DNA of 64,000 bases from Candidula unifasciata (taxonomy: Eukaryota > Mollusca > Gastropoda > Stylommatophora > Geomitridae), in assembly GCA_905116865.2 (NCBI GenBank), contig CAJHNH020006623.1, forward strand, positions 62,001-126,000, written 5' to 3'. The notes below the pieces were generated by a model that saw only the letters and a program-made list of their open reading frames with translations, searched no databases and had not been told where the DNA came from. Made by a program: the position numbers and the translations under genes. Below, in pieces: positions 21,646-33,800 of this stretch. How positions within the stretch are numbered: the first letter of the stretch is position 1; every line of letters begins with the position of its first letter.

Positions 21646-24600
21646 GTAATCTTGGTCAGGTGCCTGGCCTGGTGCAGGCAGAGGAAATCCTGGCTGCCTA
21701 GTAGTCTCTTTCATCTGATATTTTGAGGTCATCATTATATTGTATTACGAGGGGATGTCAATAACTAGGTCACAAATCGGTTATGGGATGGCAGGAAAAT
21801 GTAATTGGTGGTTTCTAAAGGTGTTATTAGGTGACAGCAACATCGAACTTTATGTCTCCGCTCGTTAGGTGGCGCTAGGTGTTGCATGTACATTTGCAAC
21901 ACAGAAACAAAATTGCGACTGTACTTACGGAGTGTACCCTCAAAGAACAGCGTGCTATTCTGCATTTTTTTCTTTTGGGTAAAAAGGCTGCCTGCAAAGG
22001 ACATTTTTAAGGAAAGGCTTCCTGTTTATGCTGACAAATGTTTATCCCGTAAAGCTGTACATAGCTGGGTGAAAAAAGTTCTTTCTCAAGGGCGCTCTAA
22101 AATTGTTGATAAAGCTCAGTTTGGTCATCCTGTTGAGATTGCAACAGGCGCATGCATGCGGCGGGTGGAGGAGATGATTAGAGGTGACAGGTAACGGTTG
22201 ACTCTGTAGCAGCTGCAATAGGGTGCTCACATGGTTCACCATACAACATAATGCAATTTTGATTGAAATTTAAGAAAGTGTGCTCACAGTTGCTACCCAT
22301 ACAATTAATACACAAACACAAAATACACTGATTAGGCCTGACCCTGTCGCATCTCTGTTGATACGCAGATGAAGAAGAAGACATGCTGAACATGATTATT
22401 ACTGGGGATGAATCATGGGTGCATCACTACTAGTCCGAATCAAAACGTGCTTCATTGCAATGGAAACATCCTTCTTCACCTTGTGTTAACAAATTCAATG
22501 TATGTCAGGATAGGTTATGCTGACAGTGTTTTGAGATTGTCAAGGAGCACTTTTTAATAAATAAAAAAAAAAAAAGATGTGACAATATGCATGCTGATTC
22601 ATACTGTAAAGTTCTATCGATGCTCCGAAGAAACGTCCAGGTCTGCTGGCTAGAGGAGCATTGCTCCATCATGACAATGCCAGACCACGTACGGCTCTGT
22701 TAATTCAGGAGAAAATTAACCATCTAGGATGGGAACTTCTGGAACATCCCCCATACAGCCTTGGCTTAGCCCGTAGCGATTTCCACATTTTTGGTCCACA
22801 AAGGACCCACTTCGGTGGGAGACATTTGGCAAATAATGCAGAAGTTGAATGTGGAGCGAAAATGTGGTTTCAAAAACAGAGCATGCAGTTCTGGGCAGCA
22901 AGTTTGAGGAGACTGATGAAACGATGGGACAAGTGCATCAATGTTGGTAGAAATTATGTTAAAAAATAAAGGGACAGTATCTGTAAAAATAAATGGTTTT
23001 CAAGTTATCATCTTTACTTTATTTTTTTTTTTTTTTAAACAAACCAGTTGATATTTACCTATTGACCTTCCCTAAATGTTGCCACCTGTTTAGCTTTCTA
23101 GTTGTCTTTCTCTGTCTTCCTCTGCAAATTTTTTTTAAACCTATGTAAAGACAGCTTAAGGCAATCTCAGATGTGGCGAATTTCTCTTGTGCAGAACAAT
23201 TTGTTTGATGTTCATGCTTGAACTCATATCTGTATAAGAGGAATTTCTGATCAGAACCATTTCTTGGGTCCCCAGCGAGTTCTCCTTATCAGGTCTGCAC
23301 TGTACTTATTGTATCATTGACATCATTTCTTTTATGTTAGGGTCTGTGGCTTAGGCATTGCAAACATGCTTCGTAATTCTGAGACACTGGGTTCGATTCC
23401 AGCTTTGGATGATTTGGCAACTGATCCCCGTTGCCTGAGTATTGACAGTGGAATCAAGAGCCGACTGCACAGTAAGCAATGGCAAACTACACATGAATGT
23501 CAATGCTTATCTTCAGGGCTCAAGATGATGATGACTAATTAGCTAGACTGTTTCACTATGCTGCCATTTGTAGAAAAAACATTTGTTGTTCTCAGTAATT
23601 CATCGCTGAAAGGTAGCCAGGGATGACTACACATTTTTTAAAATTGGCTTTATTAAATCCCAACAGGCGCTGGCAGTTAAGAAACGCAAAGGAACCAATG
23701 AAAACTCAGAGATAGCCAGGCTGGAGAGGGAAAACCAGACTCTGGTGGAGACATGCAAGCAGCTCGAGCTAAAGAGAGAGAGTCTGATTAGTGACCTGGA
23801 GCTAAAGGAGGGGAGGATTGCTGAACTCAGCAGTACTGTCTCTGGAAAGGTAGAGTGCCTATGTTAAATGGTTTTTCTTCTTGAGAGGTTTGTTTTGGGT
23901 CAGGCATTTGTAGTCTTGACTCTCCAGTTCTGTTCTGTCTGTCATCTAATATTTTAAAGACGCTGTTCTTCATTTCTTACTCAGTCATAGAGGCAAAAGT
24001 AGGAGCTTTTGAACTGAATGCTACAGAAATATTCTTGGAATACCATGGACCAAATATAGACATCCTGCATGATCTGAGCATTGAGGAGAATTGGCTCATA
24101 AACAGCATCCTGTCTTGAAAGCTGGGGTATTTGGCCTGTTTAGCATCATGGTGGCTTGTAAGGAGAGCGGTGTTAGAAGGTAAAGTTTCACGAAGATGAC
24201 TCAGAGGCAGACCTCGGTGAGGGTGGATACAAACAGTCAAGATTCATTGGCTATGAAAGCACATAGTGCTGGAGAATTGTCTAGTGAAAGAGACTTTCAA
24301 AGAGATATTCAGATTTAGACTGATGTTCTTTATCTGATTCTTCTCTTCTGTCAGTTACATCTGGTAATCTTAGTTCCAGCTTCATAGCAAACGAGTCACC
24401 CCATAGTTGCTCCGCTCCTGTGCAAATGAAAAGCATACAGAATGTTAATCACAGTCCCTTGTGGAAAGATCGACAGACTGCTCTCAGCATATGCACTAGC
24501 ATTCACACGCATTAAAAGCATTCGGTAGCCATCAGAAGTGCTAACACAAACAGTCCGACATTAGAAATGCAGTTCATCATCGATGGCAGCAGAAGTTACC

Positions 24601-27600
24601 AACACATCAGCAGTTGCACACTCGATCAATATTAATCACATAAGGGCACCACCAATATTGCGGCAACAGGTCACATGCCATTTTCTGAATCTACAGTTCA
24701 CAACACCACGTTGGTCACAGTCAAAAAACATTCCAAATGAAATCCGCAGCTCACAGGGCCGCGCCATGCACTCAACTCTGTAGCGGGTGCGACGAAACTA
24801 TATCCTTTCAGTCTACAAATGGATCAAAAATGCAACGGCCACCGTCTGGCAGAAGCAAAAATATTTACCCCGATGCGAAACAGTGACCATGCTCTGCATC
24901 CATTTTGACCGAAAGGACAAGTTACATCTTTTAGGTGTTATGGGAGGTTTAAGGATCTTCTGTGTGCTTGCTCTAATTCTTTCAGTAAAGGACTCTTTTC
25001 ATGCCTTCACGCATATAGGGCTGTATATCCTAGACCAGTCTGCCATTTGTAGTAGTGGCAGCAGCAACGGCCAGACTGCTTACCTGGTGGTCGTCGGTTA
25101 AAATCCCCATGAGGCAGGGAAAAAAATCAGGTTCCGCGTAAAATATGAATGATGAATTGTTTTAGGGAGTCCTCTTCTACTTCTTTACATTTACCGGCTG
25201 TAAACTCTGGTGGAAAGTTCTGGTTGTTTGTCTACTTCTGGACTTAAGTCTTTTCCAAGAACTTGAGTTCTGCTTGCTCATCCGTCAGACAGATCTGGCT
25301 TGTATGTATACAGACTGTTGGTTTCTGGCCTGTCAGGTAGATGCACTCCCACTTTAAAGGAAACGCTACTCACTAGTCGACTTTTATACATGTTTGGAGG
25401 AGGGGGGAGGTGGGAGGTTCAAACATACTGTATTTTCAAAGGGTTACAAATTGGGCAGGCTGCCTCACATTTCTAGCTCTCATCTTTTATACAGCAATTG
25501 TATTTTGTATATCAAGCATATAATGTTCAAATATGACGCTATATTGTGCTGTATATGGAGTTCTGGTAGGTGAGGAAGCCAGGTTGCAGTTGACTATTCA
25601 CCCTTAAGTGCCAGTTATCCCGCGTGGGTTCTCGTGCCCCCTTGTGGGGGAAAACAAGAATAGGCTTACTGACTCCCGAAAGGCATGTCGCAGGATTACT
25701 AGTTAGAGGCATCATTTAAAGCCGAAGTACAGCAGCCATAGGGGCAAGACACAAAGTCTGCATACAGATAAGCCAGATCTGTGAAACAGGTAAGCATGCA
25801 ACACTCAGGTTCTGAAGCAAGACTAAAGTTCAATGGTGGACGACCAACCAGAACTTTCCGCTGGAGTTTACATTTAGTAAATATGAAGAAAATAAATAAG
25901 AAGTAGTTCTTAAATATGTTTGTGACTACCGTACATAGTTAAGTTACCAGCACAAATTTGTCATGCTGCCTTTCATTCTGATTGGTTTTCTCATTCCAAC
26001 AGATTACAGAGCCAGCAATAAAACAATGTGAACAAGGGTCAGCTTTGCAGAGCGAGGTCATCAGGTCACTTGAAAATGAAATTGCAGAACTGCGCAAACA
26101 AGTCGCAGACAAAAGTGATGCAGTTAACACCAGTGCAAGAGCAGGCCCAGGTGTGTGTGCAAGTTTTGTTAGTATGGTTTTACTAATGTAAATAGGTTAG
26201 ACTTGTGGTTGGCAAATCACGGCTTGGGAGCCACATGCGGCTCTTTAGCGACCTGAGTGGAGCTCGGCCAGTCAGCCACAAATTAGTTTTGACTCTGAAA
26301 AACATGGTTCTTGAAAAGAAATATGGCTCTCAAATTTTTGGAGGCTTTTTAACTAATTAGTTTGCCAGCCACTGGGCTAGACAGATACGCATACATACAC
26401 AAACATACATACATACATACATACATACATACACACACACATACATACATACATACATACATACATACATGAATCCTATCCATGTATTCATCAGTTCTAG
26501 CTGTGTATCTATTAACTTACTGACCAAATCCCTTCTATTCATCCATCTGTCCCTGGGTGATCCTCATCCGGATGGTGGCACTTTGTGTCACCAGGTGTTT
26601 ATTGCTCTGTGTGATGTGCTGGTGTGGTAAAACATCAGTCAGAGCAACTGATAAACAAAAACAGAGTAAAGCTTTCAGTGAAATGCATTCCCAGGGACCT
26701 GGAGCAAATATGGGTACTCCTGTCAAATCCGGACGAAGACTAAAAAGCCTTGGACGACTTAGTCAGAGTTCTCTCCCGTGGCCGCACTCCAAACAGTGAT
26801 CGGAAAAGCCACAACGAAACAAAGAAGACAGTGACGTCGACATTGGGGCTGCCAATGCTTGGTTGTTTCCCCCAGATCTGGTTTTTTTTTCGACGCTGCA
26901 GGACAAATCTGGTTTTTTTTGGGTGTGTTTTGTTTGTTGGTTTTTGCCGATTTGTATGCTTTAATGATCGATAAATTTGCGTGGTTAGGGGTAGGGGTTA
27001 GGGCTAGGGGGTAGAATTAGGGTTAGCGGTAGGGTTAAGTTTAGCGTTATATTTGACAATTTTGACGCCGGAGTTCCCTATAATCGCGCACAGTCCCATA
27101 CACACACAAACAATCAAGAGCCTCTGGATGCTAATCAAACGCACAATTCGCCAACTATTGGGGGCACCAGCCGCACGCTATTGGCGTCATATTTGGCAGA
27201 GTTTCAGTGGCGCCACTCCCACAAACATCTGATTGTCGGCCAGTATTTCGAAATCCTACGTCAAAATTTTCACATCTAACCCTAACCCTAACCCTACCCC
27301 TAACTCTAACCCAACAACCACATGATGATGACTACACAACCATTCACAATGCCTCACGAAACCGTACGCAGCCCTACACGCAACCGCAGGATGATAGGTA
27401 AGTGTGTCGTTTATTTCGTTTGTTTTCCGATTACTGTTCGGAGTGCGGCCAAGGGAGAGAACTCTGACTAACTCGTCCACGGCTGTTTATTCTTCGTCCG
27501 GATTTGACAGGAGAGCCCAAATATGTATCAACCTTGCTTTAAAAAAGCTGTTGAGTTTGCAAGGAAACCTCTTTAAATGCTAAATGTAGTTAATATATCC

Positions 27601-30600
27601 GCAAATATGCTTTCTAAACACTATACAGGCTCACATACAATCAGTAGCATTTAACTGCGCTGTTCCAGAACAGTTCACTGAGAAATGGCAATATATCGAT
27701 ATTCATGGGGATGTGTCACAAAGGAAGTGACTGGATTTAGTCTTTGCGGCGTGATTGGGTTAATGTTATAATTCCACAATATTTCTTATCCCTTTTTTTC
27801 CCCTGCTTTCAGTGCTTGTTTCACATTTTTTAAAAATAAAAATTAAGCCACACAGTCATCATTGTGTATTTTAAAATTTCTTGTCGTACTTGTTTTCTGC
27901 TCTGTAAATAGACAATACAGCCTGGTTTGAGTGGGGACAATAAAGAAGAAAACTGTTCCCTAGTCTGTGCGAACTTGTTAGCATTTCCACACCCAGTATT
28001 AAAGCTCTTTGTGTTTTCTCTGACCAGGTGATGAAGGCAGTAGTACCACCAAACCACTTCGGCATATGTCTGAGGTCGAGGAACTTCATAAACCTCAGCA
28101 AGAACTTCTGACCCTTCGATCCTTGGTTTGTTGTGTGTTGTATATCTCTTTTTGTTTTCTCTGACCAGGTGATGAAGGCAGTAGTACCAAACCACTTCGG
28201 CATATGTCTGAGGTCAAGGAACTTTGTAAACCTCAGCAAGAACTTCTGACCCTTCGATCCTTGGTTTGTTGTGTGTTGTATATCTCTTTTTGTTTTATCT
28301 GACCAGGTGATGAAGGCAGTAGTACCAAACCACTTCGGCATATGTCTGAGGTCGAGGAACTTCGTAAACCTCAGCAAGAACTTCTGACCCTTCGATCCTT
28401 GGTTTGTTGTGTGTTGTATATCTCTTTGTGTTTTCCTAAAATAATTAGAAGAAAAAACACAGCTACTGAAAGGAACATAATTTTGTCATAATGACATTAA
28501 AAATTGTTGTATTTTAATAAGTGAAATTATTAAAACTGCACGCAAGAATTCCTAAAGCTTTTCAACCAATCATTTGCGTCTGGGTCATTCATGGTTTAAC
28601 GGGCCTTCACATAAACTAATCAGTTTCTGCGTTACTTTGTTTTTTAAACTATATTTTTTATTGACCTCTCTTTCACCCTGTGGCAGTGGTTCTAGGATCA
28701 GCGGAACAAATTTAGGGGTCTGTAATTGTTCTTCTTCTCTAGTCCTTTTCTGCCTTGCTGTGTCGGGCTTTGAAGAGGCAATGGGTGTGGGACTTGGTAT
28801 GTGCTACATAGATGCTAGTATTTACAGCCCCATATATTCTATTTATCCATCGCTTCCATGGTCGACCTCTAGGTCTGCGTTCATTGACGGGGCTGTCTGG
28901 TCATAGTCTTGACACATGTGAATGATGTCTACTGTGTGTGAATGATGATGTCTTCTGTGTGTGAATGATGATGTCTTCTGCGTGTGAATAATGATGTCTA
29001 CTGCATGTGAATTATTATGTCTACTGCATGTGAATGATGACGTCTTCTTTGTGTGAATGGTTGTGTCTTCTGCATGTGAATGATGATGTCTTCTGCATGT
29101 GAATGATGATATCTACTGCGTGTGAATGATGATGTCTACTGCGTGTGAAGGTTGATGTCTTCTGCGTGTGAATGATGATGTCTTCTGCGTGTGAATAGTT
29201 GTGTCTTCTGCATGTGAATGATGATGTCTTCTGCATGTGAATGATGATGTCTTCTGCGTGTGAATGATGTCTTCTGTGTGTGTGAATGGTTGTGTCTTCT
29301 GCCTGTGAATGATGATGTCTTCTGTGTGTGTGAATGGTTGTGTCTTCTGCCTGTGAATGATGATGTCTTCTGCCTGTGAATGATGATGTCTTCTGCCTGT
29401 GAATGATGATGTCTTCTGCATGTGAATAATGATGTCTTCTGCATGTGAATGATGATGTCTTCTGCCTGTGAATGATGATGTCTTCTGCATGTGAATGATG
29501 ATGTCTACTGCGTGTGATTGATGATGTCTTCTGTGCGTGAATGATGTCTTCTGCGTGTGAATGATGATGATGTCTTCTGCGTGTGAATGATGATGATGTC
29601 TTCCATGTGTGAATGATGATGATGTCTTCTGCGTGTGAATGATGATGTCTTATGCGTGTGAATGATGATGCCTTCTGTGTGTGAATGATGATGTCTTCTG
29701 CGTGTGAATGATGATGTCTTGTGTGTGTGAATGATGATGTCTTCTGCATGTGAATGATGAAGTCTTCTGCTTGTGAATGATGGTGTCTTCTGCATGTGAA
29801 TGATGTCTTTTGCATGTGAATGATGATGTCAACTGCATATGAATGATGTTATCTTCTTCGTGTGAATGATGTCTTTTGTGTGCGAATGATGATGTCTTCT
29901 GTGTGCGAATGATGATGTCTTCTGTGTGCGAATGATGATGTCTTCTGTGTGCGAATGATGATGTCTTCTGTGTGCGAATGATGATGTCTTCTGTGTGTGA
30001 ATGATGATGTCTTCTGTGTGTGAATGATGATGTCTTCTGTGTGTGAATGATGATGTCTTCTGTGTGTGAATGATGACCTATCACAACAGGGTTTATTTTC
30101 AGTGACACATGGTGTCAGTGATTGTTTAGAGTTTATCCCTTACTTTCTTTCCTGCCAGGTATCTGAGCTGGAAGGGAAAAACAAGAAGCTAGTTAAGGAG
30201 GGAGAATGTGCTCGACATAATGCAGAGGCAGCCAGGTTACATGTGGAAGCAAAGATGAAGGAGAGCGAGAAGGAACTCAAGCGGGATTTGGCTCAGGCCT
30301 TGGAGGCTGCCAAGACTGCAGAACGAACGCTCCAGGAGTCGAAAGTGAAGGGGCAGCAAGAACTGAATGCAGTGAGTTTGAGTTTGGCATTAGTGTGAAA
30401 GATGCGTGTTTGAACATATGTCATACTGCTGTTTCCATTGATGATGAACTGCATTTCTAGTGTCAGACTGTTTGTGGTGGCATTTCTGACAACTGTCTTA
30501 TGTATTTAAAATGTTTGTATGCTGTTGGATTTGCTGAGACTGCAGTGTGAGTCATTTTTTTCCATAAGGGACAATAATGGACAATCTGTGTGGTTTTCAT

Positions 30601-30673
30601 AGGCACAAGAACGTAGCAACTATGGGGGTACTTGTTTGATATGAAGTTGGAACTGTGATTACCTTATGTCATC

Positions 30674-30731
<58 letters not shown>

Positions 30732-30771
30732 GTGCATGCGGGCGGGTGGGGGAGGGGTGTGTATGTATGTC

Positions 30772-30818
<47 letters not shown>

Positions 30819-33800
30819 TTTTCTCAGAGTTGACTGAAAGTACACGAGTCAGAAGGCTGGGGATAGACATGACTACCAATACCACACAGCATGGACATGA
30901 AGAAGAAGGAGAAGACATATTCATTATGCATTTTATCTATCCACTGTGTTCTTGTTATTCTTCTATTGAAAATTTTTGTTTTTACTTATTGGTTAATTCC
31001 TTAAAGAGAACAAATCAGTTTGGCCACCTTACGAGAATGCTGTGGTACCAACTGCCGCAGATATCCACACTAAAGAAAAAAAATGAACGCAGACCGAGGG
31101 GAAGACCACGCAAGAGATGGAGCGACACCATTAGAAGCAACCTAACAGAAATAAACACTAACTTGTACAATGCATTGGAAAAAGCGCACAAACCTTATAT
31201 TCTCTCCCCCCCCCCCCCCCCAAACACCTCGCTGAGGTAAATGGTGGAACAGTAGAAGAAGAAGAAGGCTGATTGTCCATGATTCATATTAATAATGATC
31301 AAATACTTACAGGCACAAGCTGAACAGAGCAAGCTGAAAATACTCCTGGACAAACTGGAGACTGAGAATGGTCGATTGATGAGGGAGCACGAAGACCTAA
31401 CCAAGAAACTGTCTGTCGCTGAAGATGTTATCAAGAACAACGCTGCCAAAGTGGCAGAGGCAGACAAGAGGAGAGCTGCTTTGGAAGCTGAAAAGGTATG
31501 TTCTGATGTTTTTGAAGTAGTCATGTTTGGGTAATAATATATGCATGAGGTACTTGTGTTTCTTCTTTATGGCAGTGAAACTTGGTCAACTTATTTGCAT
31601 CAGGAAACTGGCTAAGTAGCATTCACATGCTAATAAGAATATTTAGCATTAAGTGGTTAGACAAGATTACAAACATTGAGGTATTGGAAAGAGCAGGTAT
31701 TACAATGGTTTTCTTAATGCTAAGTCTACTAAAGCTCAGATGGCTGGGCCACACATGGAGGATGGTAGAGTCCCTAAGGACATCCTCTGTGGTGAGTTAC
31801 AGGTAGAAGATGTTTAAGCTAACCTCTACTACGATATAAAGATGCGAAGCTGGACATAAATGATACAGGTATTGATGTAGATTCGTGGAAACAATGCCAT
31901 GTACTGTGATGAATGGCGGTAGAAATCAGGAAGGGCATAGGAATAAAGGAGAAAAAAAAAGGTTGAGCACTGAATGTTTAAGAAGCAGACTAAATATTTG
32001 TGATGGCAACAACCAGACGGAAAGCGGTTAAGCTAAAGTCTAGGCGTCGATGAACGACCAGAGCATTTTTGTGTGTGCTGATGAATGAGAAGAAGAAGAG
32101 GTGCTAGCGGCATATTTTTATAGGCCGGTTTGCATCCAACTGGGATGATGTTAGTATCCTGCTGACCACCATTATTTTCCAGAATATTTACGGTACCTAT
32201 TTTAGATGGCGTTGACTTGGGGGTCTAGGTGAAGTGAGAGAATAAAAAATGTCCAACTTTTGTGAGACTTCCCATACACGCACGCACGACACGCCACACA
32301 GAGGACAGGACACACACAGACAGGACAGGACACACACCGACAGGACAGGACACACCAACAGGACAGGACACACCAACAGGACAGGACACACCGACAGGAC
32401 ACACACCGACAGGACAGGACACAGCTACAGGACAGGACACACAGACAGGACAGAACACACACCGACAGGACACACAGACAGGACAGGACACACAGACAGG
32501 ACAGGACACACAGACAGGACAGGACACACACAGACAGGACAGGACACAGACAGTACAGGACACACAGACAGGACAGGACACACACAGACAGGACAGGACA
32601 CACACAGACAGGACAGGACACACACAGACAGGACAGGACACACAGACAAGACAGAACACACTGACAGGACACACACACAGACAGGACAGGACACACACCG
32701 ACAGAACAGGACACACTGACAGGACAGGACACACAGACAGGACAGGACACACAGACAGGACAGGACACACACCGAGAGGAGAAGACACACACCGACAGGA
32801 CACACACAGACAGGATAGGACACACAGACAGGACAGGACACACCGACAGGACAGGACACACCGACAGGACAGGACACACACCGACAGGACAGGACACACA
32901 CCGACAGGACAGGACACAGACAGACAGACAGGAAGCACACAGACACACACACACACACACAAAAAGGCGAGCAACAGAACTGGCCACACTACCTTATGTC
33001 TTCACATTTAGGAGTCGTTAATATAAACCTATGGCTGTAACCTATGGTACCATTTCAGTGGTTTGAGATCAATTCTGTCCTATTCCATAGTTGTACATTT
33101 CAAGCTGTACGATAGACTTGGCCAATGAAGACAACTGTTTTAAGGGTGCTTAGTTGATCATGTTCTTAGTACACTTGTTTCCATAGCCAGGAGCACACAC
33201 CATTTGGAGGTGACAGGTTCGATTGCCGGCATGGCAATTATAGCTTTCGATTGTTATGTTATTTAGTGAGTCCTTTTATCTTTCTATGAGTGCCGATCAA
33301 TACATTGTCTGTTTGTTTATTATATATACCTTGTGTCTTGGTAAGCTCCAAATGACAGGTTATTTTTATGTACCTTACAGAAGAAGGCATCTCTACAAGG
33401 TCTCCCAAAAGTTACTATACACAGGCAAACATATTGGTGGTTTTCCACTCCTGAAGAGCACGTATGCCCCCCCACCCCAACAATTTATAAAAACTTATGG
33501 AACACCCTGTACTTGTGTATTCTTCTGGCTAATCTGACTCTTCAAGTTATGTATTTGAATTTACTATACTGATACAGGCTATTGGACATTGCAGGTTGTG
33601 GAGGTGCATGGGTTGCCAGTCAGCAAGGCACTTAATGAGCATCTTCTTTCGCTGTTTGCTGACTGATAACTCCGGCGGAAAGGTTCTGGTTGTTCATCCA
33701 CTTCTGGATTTAGGTCTTGTTAAAGAACTTGAGTTTGCGTTCACATCCATTTTACAGATCTGGCTTATTTGTATGCAGACTGTTGGTTCCTCACCTCTCA

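Noticed and set aside
22042..22242. Frames near the mariner as host genes
   Set aside because: They are remnants of, or antisense to, a broken transposase with TA-flanked inverted ends.
23337..23410. Possible tRNA gene (good B box)
   Set aside because: No consistent cloverleaf, no T-run terminator at the right place, and the same head is attached to the same unrelated body in other copies. It is a SINE.
29021..29815. 264-codon open frame on the minus strand (His/Thr/Ser repeats)
   Set aside because: It is produced by the 23-bp minisatellite, which lacks stops in several frames. Overlapping frames give equally long repetitive peptides, and no start context, splice site or domain supports a gene.
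32202..33011. Open frames of about 250 codons on both strands
   Set aside because: These are artefacts of the 18/20-bp CA/GA-rich array. Cys/Val/Leu or Thr/Gly/His repeats read equally in other frames.
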